Assembly (NCBI GenBank): GCA_022819745.1
Contig: JAJEGS010000014.1
Span: forward strand, 1-64,000
Source: Candidatus Latescibacterota bacterium
GTDB taxonomy: Bacteria; Latescibacterota; UBA2968; UBA8231
Direction: 5' to 3'
Length of the DNA stretch: 64,000 bases
Numbering within the stretch: the stretch's first letter is position 1; each line of letters begins with the position of its first letter. The translations under genes were made by a program, and so were the position numbers. A model generated the notes under the pieces. That model saw only the letters and a program-made list of their open reading frames with translations, ran no database searches and was not told the DNA's origin. Below are positions 15,381-23,937 of the stretch, piece after piece.

Positions 15381-16793
15381 ATGAAACGAGAAGACTACTT
15401 TCGCTGGTCTGAGCGGGCTGCCCGGTGGGGTGCCGAATACCTGGACACGCTCGATGAGCGGCCCGTTCGGGCACAGACCGCACCGGGTGAGATCGCTGCG
15501 ATGTTGCCGTTAGCGCCGCCGGAAGAGCCGGTAGATATGGAGACGATCTTCGCCGACTTTGAGCGCATCGTACCCGACGGCATGACGCACTGGCAACACC
15601 GGCGTTTCTTTGCGTACTTTAGCGCCAACGCCGCGCCGGTTTCGATGATCGCCGAGAATTTAACGGCGGTCATGGCGGCCCAGTGCATGCTCTGGCAGAC
15701 CTCACCTGCCGCTACGGAGATTGAGACCCGGATGGTCGATTGGATGCGCCAGGCGCTCGGGCTACCGGAGGGGTTCCAGGGGATTATCCAAGACTCGGGA
15801 ACGTCGGCCAATGTCTGCGCTGTACTGACGATGCGTGAGCGCGCGCTAGGCTGGCGCGGGATCGATTCTGGCATGGTAGGGGAGCAACAGGTCCGGGTCT
15901 ATGCCTCACCGGAGACCCACTCGTCGGTTGACAAGGCAATCCGAATCGCTGGTATCGGCCAACAGCATCTCGTCAAAGTCCCGACCGATGGTTCTTGGGC
16001 GCTCGATCCGGAGGCGCTTCGCAGGGCGATCGACGCTGATCGCGTGGCGGGTTTCCTCCCGACCGGTGTCGTCCTTTGTGTTGGGGGCACGTCGATCGGC
16101 GCGTCCGACCGCGTGCGCCAGGCTATTGAAGTTGCGCGAGAGCACGATCTCTACGTTCACGTCGATGCCGCGTGGGCTGGTTCCGCGATGATTTGTCCTG
16201 AGCTGCGGGCGTTGTGGGAGGGCGTCGAGGGAGCCGACAGCATTGCCTTCAATCCCCACAAGTGGCTCGGGGCGCAGTTCGACTGCTCGATCCAGTTTCT
16301 CGCGGACCCGGAACCGCAGGTTCGCACCCTCGGCGTCCGTCCGGATTACTTGCAAACTCTCGGCCAAACTGAGATCACCAATTACAGTGAGTGGACGATC
16401 CCCTTGGGGCGTCGGTTCCGCGCTCTCAAGCTCTGGTTCCTGCTGCGCGCGCACGGTCTCGAAGACCTTCGTCAGCGCATCCGGAACCACATTGCTTGGG
16501 CTGAGGAGGCCGCTGCGGCGATCGCATTGCTGGACGGCTTTCGCCTGACGACGGACTGCCACCTTTCGCTCTTCACGTTCCAGTATGCCCCCGACGGCGA
16601 GGATGCCAACGACGCCACCGAGCGCCTGCTGCGCGCAGTCAACGACGACGGCCGGATCTACCTGACGCAGACAATCCACGAGGGCCAGTTCGTCATCCGC
16701 TTCCAGGTCGGACAGTTCGACTGTAGAAGGGAAGACATGCTTATGGCGGTCGATGTGCTGCGGGAACTAGCCCACGCGATCCATTTGGAATAA
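15381..16793 (+). CDS. PLP-dependent aromatic-L-amino-acid decarboxylase family protein
   Basis: Group II decarboxylase fold of about 470 residues. The PLP lysine is in SIAFNPHKWLG, the pyridine-stacking and Asp region in YVHVDAAWAGSA, and the early signature in FAYFSANAAPVSMIAENL. Such enzymes make tryptamine, tyramine or dopamine-type amines in the cytoplasm. ATG at 15381 (MKREDYFRW) fits family N termini; the 15324 start would overlap the previous gene. Higher GC than its left neighbour and 1 base from the Nudix gene that follows. Confidence 0.85.
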   Translation: MKREDYFRWSERAARWGAEYLDTLDERPVRAQTAPGEIAAMLPLAPPEEPVDMETIFADFERIVPDGMTHWQHRRFFAYFSANAAPVSMIAENLTAVMAAQCMLWQTSPAATEIETRMVDWMRQALGLPEGFQGIIQDSGTSANVCAVLTMRERALGWRGIDSGMVGEQQVRVYASPETHSSVDKAIRIAGIGQQHLVKVPTDGSWALDPEALRRAIDADRVAGFLPTGVVLCVGGTSIGASDRVRQAIEVAREHDLYVHVDAAWAGSAMICPELRALWEGVEGADSIAFNPHKWLGAQFDCSIQFLADPEPQVRTLGVRPDYLQTLGQTEITNYSEWTIPLGRRFRALKLWFLLRAHGLEDLRQRIRNHIAWAEEAAAAIALLDGFRLTTDCHLSLFTFQYAPDGEDANDATERLLRAVNDDGRIYLTQTIHEGQFVIRFQVGQFDCRREDMLMAVDVLRELAHAIHLE

Positions 16794-16794
16794 C

Positions 16795-17298
16795 ATGACA
16801 GGAATAGATGCATCCTGGTATCAACGGCCAACCGATATCCCAGAGCGTGTAGCCAGCGGCGGTGTAGTCGTTCGACTTCACGATGAGCAAATTTTTGTTG
16901 CTCTGACACGTGAGGGCGATATGGAAGAGTATGTCTTACCCAAAGGCGGTGTCGAAGCGGGTGAGGGCCTGCTAAAAGCCGCGTACCGTGAAATAAAAGA
17001 GGAAACGGGTCTGACGGACTTGACCCTCGTCAACAAACTCGAAGTCGTCGAACGCTTAACCTATGACAAAGACTTTTGGGCCGTGATCCATCTCTACTTG
17101 TTTCACACCGAACAGATTGAAGCTACACCAACCGATACAGTCTATCACCATGAGATGAAATGGTTCCCGATTGATCGGCTGCCCGACTTTTTATGGCCTG
17201 AGCAGAAAGCATTATTGGAGCGTCACCAAGAGGATATTATTCGCGAGATTAAAGCGATTATCAGGAATGAAAGAAAATCTACACCTCTAACAGAGTAG
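16795..17298 (+). CDS. Nudix hydrolase
   Basis: Complete Nudix box (GGVEAGEGLLKAAYREIKEE followed by TGL) at about residues 46-68 after VASGGVVVRLHDEQIFVALT. The YVLPKGG lead-in is typical of diadenosine-polyphosphate or nucleoside-diphosphate-linked types, but the substrate cannot be fixed. It begins 1 base after the decarboxylase stop, implying co-transcription, and is the last gene of the cassette-like block. Confidence 0.8.
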   Translation: MTGIDASWYQRPTDIPERVASGGVVVRLHDEQIFVALTREGDMEEYVLPKGGVEAGEGLLKAAYREIKEETGLTDLTLVNKLEVVERLTYDKDFWAVIHLYLFHTEQIEATPTDTVYHHEMKWFPIDRLPDFLWPEQKALLERHQEDIIREIKAIIRNERKSTPLTE

Positions 17299-17362
17299 AA
17301 GAAGCCAACCTCAATGGAGAAGCTGACTCTCTTGTATCGGGACAAATGGATTGAGCGTACCC

Positions 17363-18505
17363 ATGTTTTCTAGTAGGCTACTTCCTCTGGTTGTTTTATA
17401 CAGCATCTTCCTCGTGTTTCCCAGCGCATGTAACGGCGAAGATCCTATGAGTAGTCCAGATAAGGACCAAGTGGATTCACCTTATACCGTAGGCGTCTAT
17501 TATTACCCCTGGTACAGCGGTGATTTTCACGGTGGTCGCTATATGCGCAAAGAGCTGATACCGCCGCAGTTGCCGATGCTGGGCGAGTACGACGATCGCG
17601 ATCCCTCGGTGATCGCCCATCATCTCAAGTGGAGCCGACAGGCCAATATCTCGCTGTGGGTGGCGAGTTGGTGGGGCCCCGATTCGCGCGAAGATCGGAC
17701 TTTGCTGCAGCACATTCTGTCGCACGATGAATTAGGCGATATGCAGATTGCGCTGTTTTATGAGACGACAGGGCGCACAAGGGAGTTTTCAGCGTTCGAC
17801 AATGTCGCACCGGACATCGCACATATTGCCGAACGTTATTTCGACCATTCTAACTATTTGCGGATCGATGGACGTCCGGTGCTTTTTGTCTATTTAACGC
17901 GGGTACTCTCGCGCCATGGGACGCTGGCCGAGGTGGTGGAGGCGATGCGCGCAACGGCTAGAGAGGCAGGACACGATATATATCTCGTCGGCGATGAGGT
18001 TTTTGGACAACCGCCGTCGTCTCATGAGGCTATTGGGCTGCTGGATGCCGTGACGAATTACGATGTGTACGGTAGCATGGGAGCGAAGGGTTATGCAGGA
18101 CAGGCGGCAGTGGATCGGTATTATGCGGCGCAGGCGGGTTGGCGAGAACTGGCTCATGCTGAGGGGGTCGCGTTTATACCTGCTGCGACGCCGGGGTTTA
18201 ACGACAAAGGTGTGCGTAGTGGACATGAAGCGGTCTCGCGGAAGTTGAGTGAGGAAGCCGAATTTGGCTCGCTATTTCGGGCGATGCTGGCGCAGGCTGT
18301 AAAGTATGCGGATGAATCAACGGGGCGAATGCTGATGGTTACTTCGTGGAATGAGTGGCATGAGGATACGCAGATTGAGCCGGTTGCAAAGGGGGAAGTG
18401 ACTCGGTTGGATGGCAGCGAAACGGGGGAGGCGTTTAGTGAGGGGTTGGATTATGAGGGATATGGGGAGCGGTATTTGGAGATATTAAGGGAGGAGACGG
18501 AGTAA
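17363..18505 (+). CDS. GH99-like secreted lipoprotein
   Basis: A signal peptide ends in a lipobox (VFPSAC), so the mature protein is probably a lipid-anchored envelope enzyme. The rest matches GH99/GH71-like barrels: YTVGVYYYPWYSG at the start, LWVASWWGP, RPVLFVYL, and the C-terminal MVTSWNEWHEDTQIEP. Relatives cleave alpha-mannosides from glycans. The ATG at 17363 is preferred to a TTG at 17351. It is convergent with the D-aminoacylase operon, 13 bases apart. Confidence 0.75.
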   Translation: MFSSRLLPLVVLYSIFLVFPSACNGEDPMSSPDKDQVDSPYTVGVYYYPWYSGDFHGGRYMRKELIPPQLPMLGEYDDRDPSVIAHHLKWSRQANISLWVASWWGPDSREDRTLLQHILSHDELGDMQIALFYETTGRTREFSAFDNVAPDIAHIAERYFDHSNYLRIDGRPVLFVYLTRVLSRHGTLAEVVEAMRATAREAGHDIYLVGDEVFGQPPSSHEAIGLLDAVTNYDVYGSMGAKGYAGQAAVDRYYAAQAGWRELAHAEGVAFIPAATPGFNDKGVRSGHEAVSRKLSEEAEFGSLFRAMLAQAVKYADESTGRMLMVTSWNEWHEDTQIEPVAKGEVTRLDGSETGEAFSEGLDYEGYGERYLEILREETE

Positions 18506-18518
18506 CGCGTAGGCTGCA

Positions 18519-20123
18519 CTATCCCCGGCGCAGAACCTGCCCGCCCCGCGCCCCGGTCCACTCCCCGTCTTCGAGTGTGGGTACGCCGTTGACCAGCACG
18601 TGGACCATGCCTTGGGCAGTGAGATTGGGCGCGGCGATTGTGCCCCGTTCGCGGAAGATCTGGCCGTCGAACACGGCTAGGTCGGCCCAAGCGCCTAGGC
18701 GGATCGTCCCCCGGTCTTTCAGCCCCAAGCGGCCGGCCGGCAGCCCGGTGAGACGGTGGACGGCTGCCTCTGGGGACAAAAGACCCGTATCGCGCACAAA
18801 ATGTCGGAAAAACCAGCCCGCCCAAGTATAGGCCCCGTGGAAGACAGCCTCCTGTAGCGGACCGTCGGGGCACAGGGCCGTGGCGTCTGAGCCGACCATG
18901 CAGCGCGGGTGGGCGAACACCCGGCGCGCCTCGTCTTCACGGTAGCAAAAGGCGAGGATCATCGGCTCGTGGACCCGGTCCTGCGCTGCCAGCAACAACT
19001 CGCAGATAAGGTCGATGGGCTCCAGTCCCATATCTCGGCCAATATCGGCCAGACTCTGTCCGGCCAGCTCGGGACGGGGTCTGTACTGCGACAGGAGAAT
19101 CCGCTGCCAATCGCCCTGGGCCAGCCCCGCGACAATACTGTGGTACGCACCTACTCGCCGCCGCACCTCGGGGTCGCGCAGCCGCGCCGCTACTGTGGCT
19201 TGGTCGCCCTCCAGCACCTCGGGCGGCAGTGCCGCGCTCAGATTGGTCGTGCCGAACAACCGCGTGTGCATATCGAAGTCCACGTCTAGCCCGGCTCGCC
19301 GCGCCCGGTCCACCTGCTCCAGAGCCCCGTCCACGGCGCGGACGCCGTCTGCGGCCAGCCGCGCCACTACTGAAATGTGGGAAATCTGTAGGGCCACGCC
19401 CGCGATTTGTGCCGTGCGGATGGCTTCGGCGATGGCCTCTTGATCCTCACCCGCCCGATTGCGCGTATGGGTGGCGTATAAGCCCCCGCACTCGGCTACT
19501 ACGCCGCACAACTCGGCGATCTCCTCCTCGGAGCAGGCCCGCTCCGGCCCGTACTCCAGACCCGTGGAAAAGCCAAAGGCACCCTCCTCTAGGCTCGCCT
19601 GCAGCAGCTTCTTCATGCGCTTCAACTCATCCGGTGTGGAGGGTCGGTCCACCAGACCGGTCACGGCCAAGCGCAGCCGGCCGTTGGGTACCAGGGTCAG
19701 CACGTTGACCGCCGGCTGGCGCTCCTGCAGCCGTTCGAGGTACTGGCCTACGCTGCGCCAGTCAATGGGATAGTCGGCCGCGTACCCGTACATATTCATC
19801 TGGGCGGTGGTTGGGTCGGCTAGGGGAGCGCAGCCGTGGCCGCAGTTGCCCACCACTTCGAGGGTCACCCTTTGGGCAATCGAACTCATCGCCCGAGGGT
19901 CGGCCAGCAGAGTAAAATCGGAATGACTGTGGATGTCGATAAAACCCGGCGCGACCCACAGACCCGCGGCCTCCAGCACCCGATCTGCGGTCCCGGGCCA
20001 GCGAGGTCCCACGTGCGCAATGCGGCCGTCTTTGATCGCCACATCCGCGCTCAGGGGTGCCTTGCCCGTGCCGTCGATTACGGTGCCGCCCCTGATGAGC
20101 AAATCCGCTGGCGCTGGGCTCAT
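18519..20123 (-). CDS. N-acyl-D-amino-acid deacylase/dihydroorotase-like amidohydrolase
   Basis: Amidohydrolase of 534 residues that would release free amino acid from N-acylated D-residues. Visible ligands are HSHSD after FIDI, the Cys in GNCGHGCAP, YATHTRNR, LQISHIS and GSDATAL. The start is ATG at 20123 (MSPAPADLLIRGG), overlapping the hyuB stop by ATGA. An upstream in-frame extension to 20969 is a shadow of hyuB. Last gene of the CocE-HyuA-HyuB-deacylase operon, consistent with a final hydrolytic step yielding an amino acid. Confidence 0.85.
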   Translation of the reverse strand: MSPAPADLLIRGGTVIDGTGKAPLSADVAIKDGRIAHVGPRWPGTADRVLEAAGLWVAPGFIDIHSHSDFTLLADPRAMSSIAQRVTLEVVGNCGHGCAPLADPTTAQMNMYGYAADYPIDWRSVGQYLERLQERQPAVNVLTLVPNGRLRLAVTGLVDRPSTPDELKRMKKLLQASLEEGAFGFSTGLEYGPERACSEEEIAELCGVVAECGGLYATHTRNRAGEDQEAIAEAIRTAQIAGVALQISHISVVARLAADGVRAVDGALEQVDRARRAGLDVDFDMHTRLFGTTNLSAALPPEVLEGDQATVAARLRDPEVRRRVGAYHSIVAGLAQGDWQRILLSQYRPRPELAGQSLADIGRDMGLEPIDLICELLLAAQDRVHEPMILAFCYREDEARRVFAHPRCMVGSDATALCPDGPLQEAVFHGAYTWAGWFFRHFVRDTGLLSPEAAVHRLTGLPAGRLGLKDRGTIRLGAWADLAVFDGQIFRERGTIAAPNLTAQGMVHVLVNGVPTLEDGEWTGARGGQVLRRG

Positions 20124-21847
20124 GTGCTCTCGACTGCCCGCTGCGCCCGCAGAGCGGCCGTGGCCTCGTGGTCTACGGCTAGGGACTCGTCGAGCACCAC
20201 CCCGTACTGGTCCCGGGCTGCGGCGCGCGAAACCTTGTCGTTGCCCACATCCCGGGCCACGGCTTCGGGGTCGCGCTCCAGCGGGTCGCCCCAACCGCCG
20301 CCGCCAGCTTGGCGGTGGTAGATCACTTCGCCAGCGGCCATGGTGGTGGATATCATCGTCGGCAGGGTCTCGGCCTCGCCGTCGCGGTACAGCGTATTGA
20401 TCGAAGCCGTGCCGGGTCCGCCCCCGTGCAGGCCGTAGGGCAGGTGATCGCGCCGGTCCGAGCGGATGGCCAGATGTGCTTGGCCATCGAGCAGACGCCA
20501 CGACCGCTCGATGGCTAGACCACCGCGGAAACGGCCCGGCCCACCGCTGTCGCCCACCAGCCCATAGCGCTCCACCCGCACTGGGTACTCGGATTCGGCC
20601 TGCTCCACGGGGATATTGCTGGCGACATTGGCCGGATTGCACAGCCCGTCGTTGCCGTCGCGGTCCGGCCGCCCGCCCCAAGTCCCCGACAGCAACTCGT
20701 AGTACACGTAGGGCTGGCGGTCGGCTCGCTGCCCCCCGATAATCACGAGGGTATTGCCCCCTTCGCCGGCGGCCAGAACCCGGTCGGGCAGCAGTCCGGC
20801 CAGCGCCCCGAAAATCGTATCGGCTAGGCGGAAGCCGGTGATGCCGCGCATGGACGAAGCCGCGGGCATGACTCCGTTGACCACGGTGCCGGGCGGGGCG
20901 ACAATTTCGAGGGGGCGGAACATGCCCGCGGTGTTGGGGATATCCTCGCGCAGCACGGAGCGCACGCACAGGGCCACCACCGAAGACGTGAAGGAGAGCG
21001 TGTTGTTGATGGCTCCGCTCACCTGTGGATCCGTGCCGGTGAAGTCGGCCCGCAACTCGTCTCCCGCCACGGTGATCTCCACCTGCAAGCGCACCCGCGG
21101 CCCTCCCACCCCGTCGCTGTCCATATAGTCGACAAAGTTGTGGCTGCCGTCGGGCCAGGAGGCGATCTCGGCCCGCACCAGCCGCTCGGTATAGTCGATC
21201 AGATCCGCGGTGCAGCGCGCAAAGGTGTCGGGGCCGTAGCGGCCGATCAACTCGCCTATGGCCTTGGCACCGATGTGGCAGGCCGCCAGTTGGGCCCGCA
21301 AGTCGCCGATGGTCATCTGCGGCACCCGCACATTGGCGCGGATCAGGGCGAACAGGGCCTCGTCGGCCTCGCCCTGGCGATAGAGCTTGAGCCAGGGGAT
21401 GCGCAAACCTTCCTGAAAAATCTCCGTATTGTCGCAGGCCGAACTCCCTGGCAAGCGACCGCCGAGATCGAGGTGGTGGGCCGTGCTCACGGCAAAGGCC
21501 ACGCGCCGGCCCTCCGAGAAGACGGGCTGGACTATGAAGATGTCCGGGATGTGCATGCCCCCTTCAAAGGGATCGTTGAGGATGAAGACATCGCCCTCTT
21601 CTATATCGTTGCCGTACTTGGCCAGCAGGGTCTCCATGGCAAAGGGCACCGACCCCAAATGCAGCGGAATGGTGACGCCTTGGGCGATCATCTGGCCCTT
21701 GGCATCGCACAGGGAAGTCGAGTAGTCCAGACAGTCCCGCACAATGGTCGAATAGGCCGTGCGGTAGAGCGCCATGGCCATTTCGTCGGCCGCGGAGGCC
21801 AGGGCGTTGCGCACGATTTCGCGGGTGATCGGATCTATGGCCGCCAT
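20120..21847 (-). CDS. Hydantoinase B/5-oxoprolinase-type subunit (HyuB)
   Basis: 575 residues with the family's N terminus (DPITREIVRNALASAADEMA), GDVFILNDPFEGGMHIPD, and GGWGDPLERDPEAVARDV near the C terminus. HyuB pairs with HyuA for ATP-dependent opening of hydantoins, oxoproline or related cyclic amides, or acetone carboxylation in relatives. HyuA is immediately upstream (14 bases) and the amidohydrolase overlaps downstream, supporting a ring-opening then deacylation pathway. The substrate is inferred only. Confidence 0.9.
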   Translation of the reverse strand: MAAIDPITREIVRNALASAADEMAMALYRTAYSTIVRDCLDYSTSLCDAKGQMIAQGVTIPLHLGSVPFAMETLLAKYGNDIEEGDVFILNDPFEGGMHIPDIFIVQPVFSEGRRVAFAVSTAHHLDLGGRLPGSSACDNTEIFQEGLRIPWLKLYRQGEADEALFALIRANVRVPQMTIGDLRAQLAACHIGAKAIGELIGRYGPDTFARCTADLIDYTERLVRAEIASWPDGSHNFVDYMDSDGVGGPRVRLQVEITVAGDELRADFTGTDPQVSGAINNTLSFTSSVVALCVRSVLREDIPNTAGMFRPLEIVAPPGTVVNGVMPAASSMRGITGFRLADTIFGALAGLLPDRVLAAGEGGNTLVIIGGQRADRQPYVYYELLSGTWGGRPDRDGNDGLCNPANVASNIPVEQAESEYPVRVERYGLVGDSGGPGRFRGGLAIERSWRLLDGQAHLAIRSDRRDHLPYGLHGGGPGTASINTLYRDGEAETLPTMISTTMAAGEVIYHRQAGGGGWGDPLERDPEAVARDVGNDKVSRAAARDQYGVVLDESLAVDHEATAALRAQRAVEST

Positions 21848-21861
21848 TGCTTCACTCCTCG

Positions 21862-23937
21862 CTAGCTGGAGCGCACTTCGATGAGGAGGTGGCCCAGATG
21901 GTGCCGCCGGGCGCGCATATTCGGCGGTACTACAATGGTGGAATCGCGCTCGTCGATGAGCAGGGGCCCCTCGGTTGCTTGGTCAAGATCCCGGCGGTTG
22001 ACTAGGGGGACGGCCAAGGTTTCACCAGCGAAATAGGCTGTCCGACTGCCCTCGCCCGCGACTGGCTGGACTGCTGTTTCCAAGCCGTGGCCCAGACCTC
22101 GCACTCCGGCTTGGCCGACTAGGCGCACGGCTACCACTTCCACGGGGTTGTCCGGGTCGGAGCGATGCCCGTACAGGCGCTCGTGTTCGCGCACAAAGTC
22201 GGCGCGCAAGCGGGCCACTCCCTCCGGGGTTATAGGCCCGTCGGCTAGGTCGATGCCGATCTCCGAGGTCTGCCCTCTAAAGCGCACGTCGGCGCTGCAG
22301 CGCAACCCGACTTGGTCGGCCCGAAACCCCTCGGCGGCGAACTGGGCTAACTGTTGCTCCTGCATCTGAGCCCGGATCTGCTCCAGGGCCGGGGCCTGAA
22401 GATCCTCTCCACCCAGCAGGCAACTGCGCACATCGTGGTGCTCCACCCCGGAACACAAAAGCCCGAGGGCGCTGAACAGACCCGGCAGCGGCGGCACCAC
22501 GACTTGGCCAATGGCTAGGTCCTGAGCTAGGCCCGCGGCGTGGATGGGGCCGGACCCGCCAAAAGCCATCAGCGCGAAGTCGCGCGGATCCCGCCCCCGC
22601 TCGGTAGATACGGCCCGCAGAGCCCGCATGGTGCGGGCATTGGCAATGCGGTGGATGCCCTCGGCTGCCTCCAGCAAATCCAGTCCGAGGGGCGCGGCAA
22701 TGCGGTCATGCACTGCCCGCTGCGCAGCCTCCACGTCGATCGATACCTCGCCGTCGGCCAAGTCCCCGGGGCGGATATAGCCCAGCACTACATTGGCGTC
22801 GGTGAGCGTCGGTTCGAGTCCCCCCCGCTGGTAGCAGGCTGGCCCCGGCACGGCTCCAGCGCTGCGCGGCCCCACCCGCAAACCGCCGGCCTGGTCCAAA
22901 AAGGCGATGCTACCACCTCCCGCCCCCACTTCGGCGATGTCGATGCTGGGTGCTCGGATCAACTCGCCCCCGCCGCCGATGAGCCGATTGCCCGCGGAAA
23001 GCGAGGCCCCCACCTCGTACTCGGGGCTGTGGGCGATGCGGCCCTCTTCGATCATGGCCGCCTTGGCCGTGGTGCCGCCCATATCGAGGGTGATGACCTG
23101 GTCCAATCCCAGTTGGCCAGCGGCGAAACTGGCACCGAGGACCCCGGCCGCGGGACCCGATTCGAGAGCAAAGACCGGTCGGCGGGCCGCCTCCCAGTCT
23201 GGGGCTAGCCCGCCGGTCGATTGCATGATCAGCAGCGGCGCATCCACGCCGCGCTGCTCCAGCCCGTGGCTCAGGGCACCCAGATAGCGCTGCACCACGG
23301 GCTGGACATAGGCGTTGACCGCGGTGGTGGCGCTGCGCTCGTACTCGCGGCGCTCGGGCAACACTTCCGACGACAGCGACACTGGTACCTCGGGCAGTCG
23401 CTCGCGCAAATACTGTCCGAGGCGGAGTTCGTGCTGCGGAAAGGCGTACGCGTGTAGCAGGCATACGGCTACTGCTTCTACCCCTTCGGCTTCGAGCCGC
23501 TCACCGAGCCGCTTGAGTTCTCGTTCTTCGAGGGAGACCAGGACCTCGCCGTCGGCCGCCACCCGCTCTTCTACTTCGAGGCGCAGGCGGCGCTCGACTA
23601 GAGGGCGGGGTTTGTCGAAGAACAAATCGTAGAGCTGGGGGGCCCGGACGCGGCGCAGCTCCAGCACATCGCGGAAACCCCGGGTGGTGATCAGGGCCGT
23701 GCGCGCGCCCCGGTGTTCGAGCACCGCGTTGGTGGCCACTGTGGTGCCGTGCGCGACCTCGGACACAGTCCGGTCCGCAGCACTGAAGCGGGGTATGAGC
23801 TGGTCGAGGGCAGATAGCACGGCGCGCTCGAAATGAGGCGGGGTTGACGGCACTTTGTGGGTCCAGATGCCGCCCCGGTCATCGAGGGCCACCACGTCGG
23901 TGAAAGTGCCTCCCACATCGGCGCCAATGCGGATCAT
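21862..23937 (-). CDS. Hydantoinase A/5-oxoprolinase-type ATPase subunit (HyuA)
   Basis: ASKHA-fold ATPase of 691 residues. It begins MIRIGADVGGTFTDVV, with the second phosphate loop region in VITLDMGGTTAKAAM and family markers TTVATNAVLEHRGARTALIT and FGGSGPIHAAGLA. It supplies ATP-driven activation for the HyuB partner encoded 14 bases downstream. Its start overlaps the CocE-type gene stop by ATGA, so the four genes are translationally coupled. Confidence 0.9.
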   Translation of the reverse strand: MIRIGADVGGTFTDVVALDDRGGIWTHKVPSTPPHFERAVLSALDQLIPRFSAADRTVSEVAHGTTVATNAVLEHRGARTALITTRGFRDVLELRRVRAPQLYDLFFDKPRPLVERRLRLEVEERVAADGEVLVSLEERELKRLGERLEAEGVEAVAVCLLHAYAFPQHELRLGQYLRERLPEVPVSLSSEVLPERREYERSATTAVNAYVQPVVQRYLGALSHGLEQRGVDAPLLIMQSTGGLAPDWEAARRPVFALESGPAAGVLGASFAAGQLGLDQVITLDMGGTTAKAAMIEEGRIAHSPEYEVGASLSAGNRLIGGGGELIRAPSIDIAEVGAGGGSIAFLDQAGGLRVGPRSAGAVPGPACYQRGGLEPTLTDANVVLGYIRPGDLADGEVSIDVEAAQRAVHDRIAAPLGLDLLEAAEGIHRIANARTMRALRAVSTERGRDPRDFALMAFGGSGPIHAAGLAQDLAIGQVVVPPLPGLFSALGLLCSGVEHHDVRSCLLGGEDLQAPALEQIRAQMQEQQLAQFAAEGFRADQVGLRCSADVRFRGQTSEIGIDLADGPITPEGVARLRADFVREHERLYGHRSDPDNPVEVVAVRLVGQAGVRGLGHGLETAVQPVAGEGSRTAYFAGETLAVPLVNRRDLDQATEGPLLIDERDSTIVVPPNMRARRHHLGHLLIEVRSS

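Noticed and set aside
20124..20969. N-terminal extension of the D-aminoacylase frame
   Set aside because: It is Arg/Pro-rich shadow of hyuB on the same strand; the ATG at 20123 with ATGA overlap gives the family N terminus.
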